A model generated the notes under the pieces. That model was not told the DNA's origin. It made no database searches and worked only from the letters and a program-made list of their open reading frames with translations. A stretch of 64,000 nt of DNA from Lichenicola sp965198575 (GTDB taxonomy: Bacteria; Pseudomonadota; Alphaproteobacteria; Acetobacterales; Acetobacteraceae), in contig NZ_OZ240671.1 in assembly GCF_965198575.1 (NCBI RefSeq), positions 310,001 through 374,000 on the forward strand, given 5' to 3'. The translations under genes and the position numbers were made by a program. Below, in pieces: positions 43,401-50,782 of this stretch; position 1 is the first letter of the stretch; the number at the start of each line of letters is the position of its first letter.

Positions 43401-44098
43401 CGGTCGGGCGCGCGCGGATGATACAGCCCGACCTCGGGATACTCGATCGGCGGTGCCGCCGGTAGCTGCCCACGAAGCGCCTCGCGTGGCCCGGTCGCGT
43501 AACGATCGACCAGCAGGCGCATCAGCCCGACGAGATTGCTCTGCGATCCCGCCAGCCAGTATTGCAGGGAGAGGAAATACGCGCGGGCATCCTGCGCCGG
43601 CCCGGGGATGAAGCGCAGCAGCTTCGGCAGGCGACGCAGCATGCTCATCTGGTCGCGCCCGCTCGACGGCGCGCCGCCCTTGCCGCGCGAACCGCGCATC
43701 CGCTTGAGCAGGCCCATGAGCCCGGTCGCTTCGGCGGACATGTCGAACCGCCCGAGGCGGGTCAGACGCACCACCTCGCCGGCGGACAGGCAGCAGACCA
43801 TGGCGTCGCACGTCTCGCGCCGTGCGGTCAGCGCAGGCAGCACCGCGCTGATGTGGTCATCGAGGAACAGCATGGTGGCGATGACGATGTCGGCCTGCGC
43901 GATGTCGTCGCGGCAGGTGGCCAGCATGGCCGCATCCTGGCCCCACTCGTCCGCGGCATGCACGCTCAGATGCAGCCCGGGGAGGTCCTTCTGCAACTCG
44001 CGGCCGGCAGCCTGTGCCGCCTGCGCCAGATGGCTGTCCATCGTGACGATGGTGACGCGGACAGGAACCGTCTCAGCGGGCGAAATGGGCTTTGGCAT
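40478..44098 (-). CDS. bchH: Magnesium chelatase subunit H
   Basis: A 1206-residue porphyrin-binding subunit of Mg chelatase. The N-terminal VRVTIVTMDSHLAQAAQAAG is the BchH start. LHFGTHGALEFMPGKHAGLS carries the conserved metal-site Glu and His, and NNPSEGMLAKRRSGATLISY and FGNASDAYGSNVNLLVGQGG are family signatures. It holds protoporphyrin IX while BchID drive Mg2+ insertion. The length matches the family (about 1190-1250). Its start lies within the end of bchB (26-base overlap). A 792-codon open frame on the other strand is a GC-bias shadow. Confidence 0.96.
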   Translation of the reverse strand: MPKPISPAETVPVRVTIVTMDSHLAQAAQAAGRELQKDLPGLHLSVHAADEWGQDAAMLATCRDDIAQADIVIATMLFLDDHISAVLPALTARRETCDAMVCCLSAGEVVRLTRLGRFDMSAEATGLMGLLKRMRGSRGKGGAPSSGRDQMSMLRRLPKLLRFIPGPAQDARAYFLSLQYWLAGSQSNLVGLMRLLVDRYATGPREALRGQLPAAPPIEYPEVGLYHPRAPDRIVTHRDALPAPSAGVGGEAGTVGLLLMRSYILAGNAAHYDGVIDALEARGLRVVPAFASGLDQRPAIETYFRQDGVPAVDAIVSLTGFSLVGGPAYNDAKAAEILLTDFDVPYVAAHPAEFQTLQQWQLDPRGLLPVEAAMMVAIPELDGAICPMTFGGRSSDSSDDQQRQMEVHPERAAMLAARVKRLVTLRRSERADRRLAIVLFNFPPNAGAVGTAAYLSVFESLHNTLLALAAGGYSVDVPADVDALRARVLEGNAERLGAEANVVHAIPSGEHVRRERWLGDIERQWGAAPGRQNSDGSSIFVLGARFGNVLVGIQPSFGYEGDPMRMLFEHGSAPTHAFSAFYRYISEDFDAHAVLHFGTHGALEFMPGKHAGLSGACWPDRLIGDLPNYYLYAANNPSEGMLAKRRSGATLISYMTPPLGTAGLYRGLLDLKASIDRWRWMEPGTDPEQRHQLGALVQAQAAAVDLAEASPDWDDDADRQIESLRTSLHELEQTLIPHGLHVVGRPFDEAARRSMLDAAMIDDPVRRAELDALLAEDHELPALLHALDGRFVRPVVGGDFVRSPDMLPTGRNLHGLDPFRIPSAFAVKDGALQAERLLARHCEEGHALPETIAMVLWGTDNLKSEGGPLSQALWLMGAEPRHDSYGRLVGAQLVPLERLGRPRIDVVLTLSGIFRDLLPLQMRLLAEAALMAASVDEPGELNFIRRHALAFVASHGVSLEEAALRVFGNASDAYGSNVNLLVGQGGWNDENQLAEMFVARKGHAYGVDGVSRRHDALLGQILKSVDIAYQNLESVEVGVTTIDHYYDTLGGIGRAVQRARGEQVPVYIGDQTRGAGLVRTLGEQISLETRTRTLNPVYYEALLAHGGEGVRNLEAQVTNTLGWSATTGQVAPWVYRQITETFVQEKSMRDRLSALNPTAAAQIINRLIEASDRKYWSPDAAMLDSLHEASDELEDRVEGILTEVAA

Positions 44099-45605
44099 CG
44101 TACAGCGTCTCCACTGTGATCATCGACATGCCCCGTTCGCGGGCGAACAATTCGGTGTTCCGACGGGCCTTGCCGCGCACGAAGATCGGGATGCGGCGCA
44201 GTTCCTGCTCGGCTTCGGGAGCCCAACCGGATTCTGCCGGGATCGCTGCGGGAAGATCGGCGACAGGGACGACCTGCGCACCGAGATGCGACGGCGGCGC
44301 TTCGGGATGAAATTCGAAATCCTCCCGGAACATCGCCAGAAGATGCTCCTCGAGGCCCATCATCAGTGGATGCACCCAGCTGTCGAACAGCACGTTGGCG
44401 CCCTCGAACCCCATCTGCGGCGAGAAGCGCGCGGGGAAGTCCTGCACATGCACCGGTGCCGAAATCACCGCGCATCCGATGCCCAGGCGCTTGGCGATGT
44501 GGCGCTCCATCTGCGTGCCGAGCACGAGCTCCGGCTGGGCCGCCTCGATCGCCGCCTCGACATCGAGATGATCGTCTGTGATCAGCGCGGTGAGGCCGTG
44601 CGCGGTGGCCGCATCGCGCACCGAACGTGCCTGTTCGCGACTGTAGGAACCGAGACCGACCAGGGTGAAGCCGAACTCCGCGACCGCCACCCGGGCGGCG
44701 GCGACGGCGTGCGTCGCGTCGCCGAATATGAACACGCGTTTGCCGGTGAGGTACGTCGAATCGACCGAACGCGAATACCAGGGCAGGTTCAGTCCGGATG
44801 CCCGGGCCAACGCCTCGACGTCGAGCGGATCGAGACCGGCGGCGACCCTCACCTCCTCGATGAAGTCGCGCGTGCCGCCGACCCCGATCGGGATGCTCCG
44901 GACGGTCTGCTGGCCGAAGCGGCGTGCCAGGTAGGCCGCCGCCTGATCGGCGATCTCGGGATAGAGCACGATGTTGAAGTCCGCCTCTCCCAGCCTGGCG
45001 AGATCCGAAGGTGCGGCGCCCAGCGGTGCGGTGACGTTGACCGCCACGCCGAGGCGATGCAGCAGCCCGGTGATCTCGCGCAGGTCGTCGCGATGGCGGA
45101 AGCCGAGGCTGGTCGATCCGAGCAGGTTGCAGCGCGGCGGCTGCCCGGTGACGCGCTCCGGCTTGCTCACCGCAAACGTGCGGACCAGCTGGTAGAAGGT
45201 CTCGGCCGCGCCCCAGTTCTCCTTGCGCTGGTATGACGGCAGCTCGAGCGCGATCACCGGAACGTCGAGACCGAGTGCTCGCGCCAGGCCGCCCGGATCG
45301 TCCTGGATCAGCTCCGCGGTGCAGGACGCCCCGACCAGCAGCGCCTGCGGCCGATACCGCTCGACCGCCTCGCGAGCCGCGTTCTTGAACAGCCCGGCCG
45401 TATCACCGCCGAGGTCGCGCGCCTGGAAGGTCGTGTAGGTGACGGGCGGACGCGTGCGGCGCCGCTCGATCATGGTGAACAGCAGGTCGGCGTAGGTATC
45501 GCCCTGCGGCGCATGCAGCACGTAATGCACGTCGCGCATCGAGGCCGCGATCCGCATCGCACCCACATGCGGCGGTCCCTCGTAGGTCCAGAGCGAGAGT
45601 TCCAT
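44073..45605 (-). CDS. bchB: Light-independent protochlorophyllide reductase subunit B
   Basis: A 510-residue nitrogenase-like subunit. MELSLWTYEGPPHVGAMRIA is the BchB start. Asp36 (HAPQGDTYAD) matches the unusual aspartate ligand of the NB cluster, and LLVGASCTAELIQDDPGGLA carries a Cys ligand. The C-terminus has the small BchB domain (RIPIFVRGKARRNTELFARE). With BchN it reduces the D-ring of protochlorophyllide in the dark. It is 3 bases after bchN. Confidence 0.96.
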   Translation of the reverse strand: MELSLWTYEGPPHVGAMRIAASMRDVHYVLHAPQGDTYADLLFTMIERRRTRPPVTYTTFQARDLGGDTAGLFKNAAREAVERYRPQALLVGASCTAELIQDDPGGLARALGLDVPVIALELPSYQRKENWGAAETFYQLVRTFAVSKPERVTGQPPRCNLLGSTSLGFRHRDDLREITGLLHRLGVAVNVTAPLGAAPSDLARLGEADFNIVLYPEIADQAAAYLARRFGQQTVRSIPIGVGGTRDFIEEVRVAAGLDPLDVEALARASGLNLPWYSRSVDSTYLTGKRVFIFGDATHAVAAARVAVAEFGFTLVGLGSYSREQARSVRDAATAHGLTALITDDHLDVEAAIEAAQPELVLGTQMERHIAKRLGIGCAVISAPVHVQDFPARFSPQMGFEGANVLFDSWVHPLMMGLEEHLLAMFREDFEFHPEAPPSHLGAQVVPVADLPAAIPAESGWAPEAEQELRRIPIFVRGKARRNTELFARERGMSMITVETLYDAKAHFAR

Positions 45606-45608
45606 CGC

Positions 45609-46877
45609 TCAGACCTCCAGCATGGCGCGTCGCGCCAGCGGCCGGACGAACAGCCGCGCCAGGTCGGCTGCGTGCTCGAACCCGTGGATCGGGCTGAACA
45701 GCAGCTCGATCGACCATTTCGTGGTGATGCCCTCGGACTCGAGCGGATTGGCCAGGCCGAGACCGCAGATCACCAGGTCGGGACGCTCAGCGCGGCAGCG
45801 ATCAAGCTGTCGGTCGACATCCTGGCCTTCGCTGATCGCGGTGCCAGGCGGCAGCATCGCCAGTTCCTCGGCCAGATGCTGCCGATGCAGGTATGGGGTT
45901 CCAACCTCGATCAGCCGCATCCCCAGCTCGCGCGACAGGAACCGGGCGAGCGGGATCTCCAGCTGGCTGTCCGGAAACAGGAACACGCTGCGGCCGGCAA
46001 GCGCCTCGCGGGCCTTCCGCATCGCGGGCTCCGCACGGACACGGGCGGCTTCGGTCACACGATCGACGATCCGGTCCGAGATGCCGAACGCCCGGCATGC
46101 CGCCTTGAGCCAGAGCGTGCTGCCCTCGATGCCGATCGGGAACGGTGCCGCGATCCGCGTCGCGCCGCGTGCCTCCAATGCGCGCGCGGTGCCGGCAAGA
46201 AAGGGTTGCGTCAGCAGGATGCGCGTGTTCGGTCCAACACCCGGCAGCTCCGAGAGCCGGCGCTGCGGCAGGAAGGCGACCCGCTCGATGCCGATGGTGT
46301 TCAGCAACCCGCCGAGCTGCGCCTCCGCGGTGTCGGGCAGCGTGCCCACCACCAGCAGTTGAGGTTCGTCCGTATCCCTTCCCATTTCCGGCACGAGCGC
46401 GGCCAGGCAGGCATCCTCGCCCTCCGTGAAGGTGGTCTCGATTCCGCTACCGGAATAGGCCAGCACACGTACCCCGGACGGGTTCAGGCGCGACAGTCTC
46501 GACGCCGCCCGCGACAGATCGAGCTTGATCACTTCGGACGGGCACGAGCCGACCAGGAACAGCAGCCTGATTTCCGGCCGGCGCGCGAGCAGGCGCCCGA
46601 CGACGCGATCCAGCTCGTCGTTGAGATCCGCGGCACCAGCCAGGTCGCGCTCGCCGATGATCGCGGTGGCGAATCGCGGCTCGGCAAAGATCATGACCCC
46701 GGCAGCCGACTGCAGCAGATGTGCGCAGGTGCGGGAGCCGACCACCAGGAAGAACGCGTCCTGCATCCGGCGGTGCAGCCAGATGATCCCGGTCAACCCG
46801 CAAAACACCTCACGCTGGCCGCGCTCACGCAGGACCGGGACCTCCGCAGGCAGCGGCGCGATCAGGGTCGAGCTCAT
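45609..46877 (-). CDS. bchN: Light-independent protochlorophyllide reductase subunit N
   Basis: A 422-residue partner of BchB. Its three cluster Cys lie in REVFCGLTGIIWLHRRMQDA, VGSRTCAHLLQSAAGVMIFA and FLVGSCPSEVIKLDLSRAAS. The ATG at 46877 overlaps the bchF stop by 4 bases and gives the normal length; an upstream open frame to 47012 is a shadow. The NB cluster formed with BchB Asp36 feeds electrons to protochlorophyllide. Confidence 0.96.
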   Translation of the reverse strand: MSSTLIAPLPAEVPVLRERGQREVFCGLTGIIWLHRRMQDAFFLVVGSRTCAHLLQSAAGVMIFAEPRFATAIIGERDLAGAADLNDELDRVVGRLLARRPEIRLLFLVGSCPSEVIKLDLSRAASRLSRLNPSGVRVLAYSGSGIETTFTEGEDACLAALVPEMGRDTDEPQLLVVGTLPDTAEAQLGGLLNTIGIERVAFLPQRRLSELPGVGPNTRILLTQPFLAGTARALEARGATRIAAPFPIGIEGSTLWLKAACRAFGISDRIVDRVTEAARVRAEPAMRKAREALAGRSVFLFPDSQLEIPLARFLSRELGMRLIEVGTPYLHRQHLAEELAMLPPGTAISEGQDVDRQLDRCRAERPDLVICGLGLANPLESEGITTKWSIELLFSPIHGFEHAADLARLFVRPLARRAMLEV

Positions 46878-47386
46878 GCGGGAGCGCCGAGGCGGGCGGC
46901 GCGCAGCTTCAGCAGGAACTGGATGGCATTGCCGAGATAGGCCGCATAGGCGAGCAGGGCCAGGAACAACAATCCGGTCTCGCTCAACCAGCCGCAGAAC
47001 AGCGCCGCGCAATAGGCCGCATGCAACCCGATCACGCCGAAGCTGGCGACGTCCTCCCAGAAGAACGCAGGTGCCATCAGGTAGCGCCCGAACACGCGCT
47101 TTTCCCAGATCGCGCCGGTGACCATGATCACGCAGAGCATGCCCGACTTCAGCAGGACCGAGGCGTTCGCCAGGTCCGCGCCATGCCCGGTCCCGAGCGT
47201 CCGCAGGATCAATCCGATGCTTGCGAGAAACACGAGAAACTGCAGCGGTGCCAGAACGCCCTGCACGAGGGTCCAGACCGTGGCGTCACGCCGGCGACGC
47301 TGCTCGGGGGTATAAAGCGGGCGCACCAGCCGAGACGTGGAAAGGTGTCCCGGCATGGGCTCAGGCGCAACCACGGTGCTTGACAT
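46874..47386 (-). CDS. bchF: 2-vinyl bacteriochlorophyllide hydratase
   Basis: A 170-residue membrane protein with three to four helices. LYTPEQRRRRDATVWTLVQG and GAIWEKRVFGRYLMAPAFFW, followed by EDVASFGVIGLHAAY, are BchF signatures. It hydrates the 3-vinyl group. The ATG at 47386 fits the family length; the ATG at 47452 would lie inside the PpsR operator and is rejected. It heads the 18-gene minus-strand run and is divergent from ppaA. Confidence 0.93.
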   Translation of the reverse strand: MSSTVVAPEPMPGHLSTSRLVRPLYTPEQRRRRDATVWTLVQGVLAPLQFLVFLASIGLILRTLGTGHGADLANASVLLKSGMLCVIMVTGAIWEKRVFGRYLMAPAFFWEDVASFGVIGLHAAYCAALFCGWLSETGLLFLALLAYAAYLGNAIQFLLKLRAARLGAPA

Positions 47387-47446
47387 GATGCCGGTCAAAA
47401 TACGCTCCCCGACGACGAAACCGACGCTAGACACGCTGCTTTCGAG

Positions 47447-47464
47447 TGTCAACCTGGATTGACA
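47447..47464. promoter_or_regulatory. PpsR/CrtJ operator between bchF and ppaA
   Basis: TGTCAACCTGGATTGACA: a TGT-N12-ACA palindrome with TGTCAA/TTGACA arms, 61 bases before bchF and 156 before ppaA. A second half-site copy (GGATTGACA) repeats 16 bases further on at 47472-47480, so a weaker neighbouring site is possible. It is well placed to control the whole bchF-to-bchO run and perhaps the ppaA-ppsR unit, giving PpsR control over its own gene. Promoter boxes here are not clear by eye. Confidence 0.8.
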
Positions 47465-47619
47465 TAAACTAGGATTGACAACGCCGCGCTCTTGGATTGC
47501 TCTGCGGTTGTGGTCCGCGGCCGGGGCGGACGCCTGGATGCCAGACCGGGTCAGCGCCCGGCGGGATCTTTGCCAAAATCAAGTTCCGGGACTGTCGCGA
47601 TCGTTACTGGGAGCGCCCG

Positions 47620-48465
47620 ATGCACGAGACGGAGACCCGACGTCGTATGGCCGTCCTGCGCCTGATCGAGGGGGACGTCGTTCCGCAGTTGGCCGACGTC
47701 TATCGACGCCGGAACGGAACCCCATGCGCGATGCCCCGCCCGCTGACGATGCACGAGCACGTCGTGGCCTTTGCGGCCGCCGCCCTGCGCGGAGACGTTG
47801 CCGCGATGAAGATCGAGATCGCACGGCAGGAGCGGGACGGCCTGACGAACGAGAGCATCCTGCTCGATTTCCTGGCGCCGAGCGTGCGTCATCTCGGGGA
47901 CATGTGGCTCGAGGATCGCTGCAGCTTCTGCGACGTGACCCTCGGCGTCACGCAGGTGCTGCAGCAGATGCACGCATTGCTTTCCCGGTCGTGCTCATCC
48001 GCCTGGAGCGACCGCCGCAGCATCGCGCTCTGGCCGGTGCCTGGCGACATGCACACCTTCGGCAGCGCCATGCTGTCCGGGCTGTTCCGCCTGCGCGGCT
48101 GGTCGGTCCATCATACGGCGCTGGACGATCCCATCCTCATCCCGCCAATCCTCGGGGTGCGGTCGTTCTCCGTGGTCGGCTTCTCGCTGGGCGATCCGAG
48201 GCTGCTCTACGTACTGGAGGAGTGTATCCGGGCCGCGCGCTTGACCTCGCGCAACAGAGAGGTGATCGTGATGGTCGGCGGCCCGGCTTTTGCAGCGCAG
48301 AATGGGCTCGCCGACGGCCTTGACGTGGATGTCGTGGCTAACGGTGCGGAAGAGGCGCTGCTGCAAGCCGAGCTGTTGCTCGAGCGAGATCCGATTGTTC
48401 CGTTTCCGGCGCCAAGGCTGGCCAAGCTTGCTGCGTCGCACGGAGTGGTTGGATGGTCTGGCTGA
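47620..48465 (+). CDS. ppaA: PpaA/AerR-type antirepressor of photosynthesis genes
   Basis: A 281-residue protein with a B12-binding-like (SCHIC) domain. GDMHTFGSAMLSGLFRLRGW keeps the DxHxxG cobalamin motif (DMHTFG), and VGFSLGDPRLLYVLEECIRA and VIVMVGGPAFA follow. In Rhodobacter AerR/PpaA binds cobalamin in a light-dependent way and opposes CrtJ/PpsR. The ATG at 47620 has a GGGAG site; the open frame upstream to 47497 is less likely. Its last 13 bases overlap ppsR, the standard gene pair. Confidence 0.9.
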   Translation: MHETETRRRMAVLRLIEGDVVPQLADVYRRRNGTPCAMPRPLTMHEHVVAFAAAALRGDVAAMKIEIARQERDGLTNESILLDFLAPSVRHLGDMWLEDRCSFCDVTLGVTQVLQQMHALLSRSCSSAWSDRRSIALWPVPGDMHTFGSAMLSGLFRLRGWSVHHTALDDPILIPPILGVRSFSVVGFSLGDPRLLYVLEECIRAARLTSRNREVIVMVGGPAFAAQNGLADGLDVDVVANGAEEALLQAELLLERDPIVPFPAPRLAKLAASHGVVGWSG

Positions 48466-49874
48466 ACGCGTTCTCGGATATGCAACGCCTGTTGAACAAG
48501 ACCTCGGAGGTCGGCCGGCTTGTCGGCGCCGTCGCCGATATTGCGTTGCTGCTCGATGACGAGGGACTGATCCGCGACGCCTCGTTCCGGAACGAGCGGC
48601 TGCAGCAGGATATCCGCGGCGCGAGCGAGTGGGTCGGACGGCCCTGGACCGAAACCGTCGCGCCGGACTCGCGGGCAAAAGTGCAGGCCCTGCTCGAGGT
48701 CGCGATGTCCGACGAGGCGGTACAGGTCCGTCATCTCAACCATCTGTCGGTCGCCGGGCGCGAGATCGCCATCCAGTATTCGACCGTCCGGATGGCCAAG
48801 GGCGGCATCACCGCAGCCTTCGGCCAGGACCTGCGCCTGTTCTCGGACCTGCAGCATAAGCTGATCGATGCGCAGGAGGCTCTCGAACGCGACTACAGCG
48901 CGTTGCGCGAGATCCAGGCGCGGTCGCGGCTGCTGTTCGACGGGGCCGGCGAGGCGCTGGTCGCCGTCAACATGGCGACCTCCAAGATCGTCGAGTTCAA
49001 TCCCGCGTCGATCCGGATGTTCGGCACCGCGATCCGCAAGGGCCGGGTCTTCGCGGACCTGTTCCGCACGCCCAGCCACCCGAAGCTCGCCCGGTTCGTG
49101 GCAACCCTGCAGGAAGCCGGGGTAGCCAGTTCCGTCACGCTGGACCTTGCCGATTCCGGAGACCAGATCTCGCTGTCGGGCGGCGTGCTGCAGAGCGAAG
49201 GCAGCCTGCTCCTGCTCGCACGCCTGTCGCTGCTGCAGAAGTTCGACATCGCGTCGGTCGAAGACCTGAATTCGCGCCTGCTTGCAGCGCTCGAGCAGTC
49301 GCCGGACGGCTTCGTATTTACCGATACCGGCGGCCAGGTGCTCGCCGCCAACGCCGCCTTCCTCGAGATGGTGCAGCTGCAGACGATCGACCAGGCCCGC
49401 GGACGACCCCTGGCCGACTGGCTCGGGCAGGGTGACGGCGGCGTCGAGGCGGACGTGCTGATCGCCAGCCTGCGGCAGCGCGGCACCGTCAGGCTCTTCA
49501 GCACGACGCTGCGCGGCCAGCACGGCATGCAGCGGCAGATCGAGATCTCCGGGGTGATCGTCGATGGCAGCGACCAGGCCCGTTTCGGTTTCTCGATCCG
49601 TGACCTCGCCCGTCGCCTGACGCCGCCACCCGCGACCGGGTCGGGCGCCCGGCCGTCATCGAACGGGCACCTGGTCGAACTGATCGGGCGTGTCCCGCTG
49701 AGGGACCTCGTGCGCGACGCCACCGACGTCATCGAGCGTCTCTGCATCGAGGAGGCGCTGAAGCTCACCGGCGACAACCGGGCGGCCGCGGCCGACATGC
49801 TCGGACTCAGCCGCCAGAGCTTCTACGTCAAGATGCGTCGCTTCGGCATCGGCAACCTGGACGACAGCGAATGA
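48453..49874 (+). CDS. ppsR: Transcriptional repressor PpsR/CrtJ
   Basis: A 473-residue regulator: an N-terminal PAS-like domain (about 20-130), a Q-linker helix (DLQHKLIDAQEALERDYSAL), two PAS domains (about 160-270 and 280-380) and a C-terminal Fis-type helix-turn-helix (GDNRAAAADMLGLSRQSFYV). It represses bch, crt and puf genes at TGT-N12-ACA sites, three of which are in this window. There is only one Cys in the whole protein, C431 just before the HTH, matching C424 of Rhodobacter. The partner Cys between the PAS domains (C251) is missing, so an internal disulfide cannot form. Confidence 0.94.
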   Translation: MVWLNAFSDMQRLLNKTSEVGRLVGAVADIALLLDDEGLIRDASFRNERLQQDIRGASEWVGRPWTETVAPDSRAKVQALLEVAMSDEAVQVRHLNHLSVAGREIAIQYSTVRMAKGGITAAFGQDLRLFSDLQHKLIDAQEALERDYSALREIQARSRLLFDGAGEALVAVNMATSKIVEFNPASIRMFGTAIRKGRVFADLFRTPSHPKLARFVATLQEAGVASSVTLDLADSGDQISLSGGVLQSEGSLLLLARLSLLQKFDIASVEDLNSRLLAALEQSPDGFVFTDTGGQVLAANAAFLEMVQLQTIDQARGRPLADWLGQGDGGVEADVLIASLRQRGTVRLFSTTLRGQHGMQRQIEISGVIVDGSDQARFGFSIRDLARRLTPPPATGSGARPSSNGHLVELIGRVPLRDLVRDATDVIERLCIEEALKLTGDNRAAAADMLGLSRQSFYVKMRRFGIGNLDDSE

Positions 49875-50782
49875 GTGACCAGCATCTGGCGACTCCGACC
49901 GGAGACTTGCGGCGACCGACGCTTCCCGATCCGGTATCGGTCCTGACGCTGCTGAAGCCGATCACCTGGTTCGCCCCGATGTGGGCGTTCGGCTGCGGCA
50001 TCGTCTCGTCCGGCATGACCCTGCAGCCGCGATGGCCGGTGATCGTCGCCGGCGTGGTCCTGGCCGGCCCGATGATGTGCGGCACCAGCCAGGCTGTGAA
50101 CGACTGGTTCGACCGTCACGTCGACGCCATCAACGAGCCCGGCCGGCCGATCCCGTCGGGCCGCATCCCCGGACAATGGGGCCTGCTGATCGCGATCGCC
50201 TGGACGGTGCTGTCGGTGGTGCTGGCGGTGACACTGGGCCCCTGGGTGTCGGTCGCGGCCGCCGCCGGAATGGTCCTCGCATGGGCGTACAGCGCGCCGC
50301 CGGTGCGGTTGAAGCGTGATGGCTGGATCGGCAACCTCGCCGTCGGCATCAGCTACGAAGGCCTGCCCTGGTTCGCCGGGGCGGCCCTGATGCTCGGAGC
50401 CTTTCCGCAGCCGCACGTGATCGTCGCCGCCCTGATCTACAGCCTCGGCGCGCACGGCATCATGACCCTCAACGACTTCAAGTCGATCGAGGGCGATCGG
50501 CGCACCGGCGTCGCATCGCTGCCGGCACGGCTCGGCGAGGCCAATGCCTGCCGGATCGCCTGCCTGGTGATGACGCTGTCCCAGCTGGCGATGTCGGCGC
50601 TGCTCGGGGTCTGGGGCTTGCCGATCTACGGGGCGGCGGTGGCGGGCTTGCTGCTGGTGCAGCTGCTGCTGATGCTGCGGCTGCTCGAGGCGCCCCGCCT
50701 GCGGGCACCCTGGTACAACGGCACCGGCACCACCCTCTACGTGATCGGCATGCTGGTCACCGCCTTTGCGATCCGGCCATGA
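49871..50782 (+). CDS. bchG: Bacteriochlorophyll synthase (chlorophyllide geranylgeranyl/phytyl transferase)
   Basis: A 303-residue UbiA-family membrane protein. QAVNDWFDRHVDAINEPGRP is the NDxxDxxxD prenyl diphosphate site, with RPIPSGRI after it. GAHGIMTLNDFKSIEGDRRT is the second Asp-rich loop, followed by GVASLPARLG. It attaches the C20 alcohol to bacteriochlorophyllide a. The start overlaps ppsR and the end overlaps bchP (4 bases each). The PucC-type gene often found between bchG and bchP is absent. Confidence 0.95.
   Translation: MSDQHLATPTGDLRRPTLPDPVSVLTLLKPITWFAPMWAFGCGIVSSGMTLQPRWPVIVAGVVLAGPMMCGTSQAVNDWFDRHVDAINEPGRPIPSGRIPGQWGLLIAIAWTVLSVVLAVTLGPWVSVAAAAGMVLAWAYSAPPVRLKRDGWIGNLAVGISYEGLPWFAGAALMLGAFPQPHVIVAALIYSLGAHGIMTLNDFKSIEGDRRTGVASLPARLGEANACRIACLVMTLSQLAMSALLGVWGLPIYGAAVAGLLLVQLLLMLRLLEAPRLRAPWYNGTGTTLYVIGMLVTAFAIRP

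Noticed and set aside
47387..47452. Longer BchF start at 47452
   Set aside because: The ATG lies inside the PpsR palindrome and the added 22 residues are not typical of BchF.
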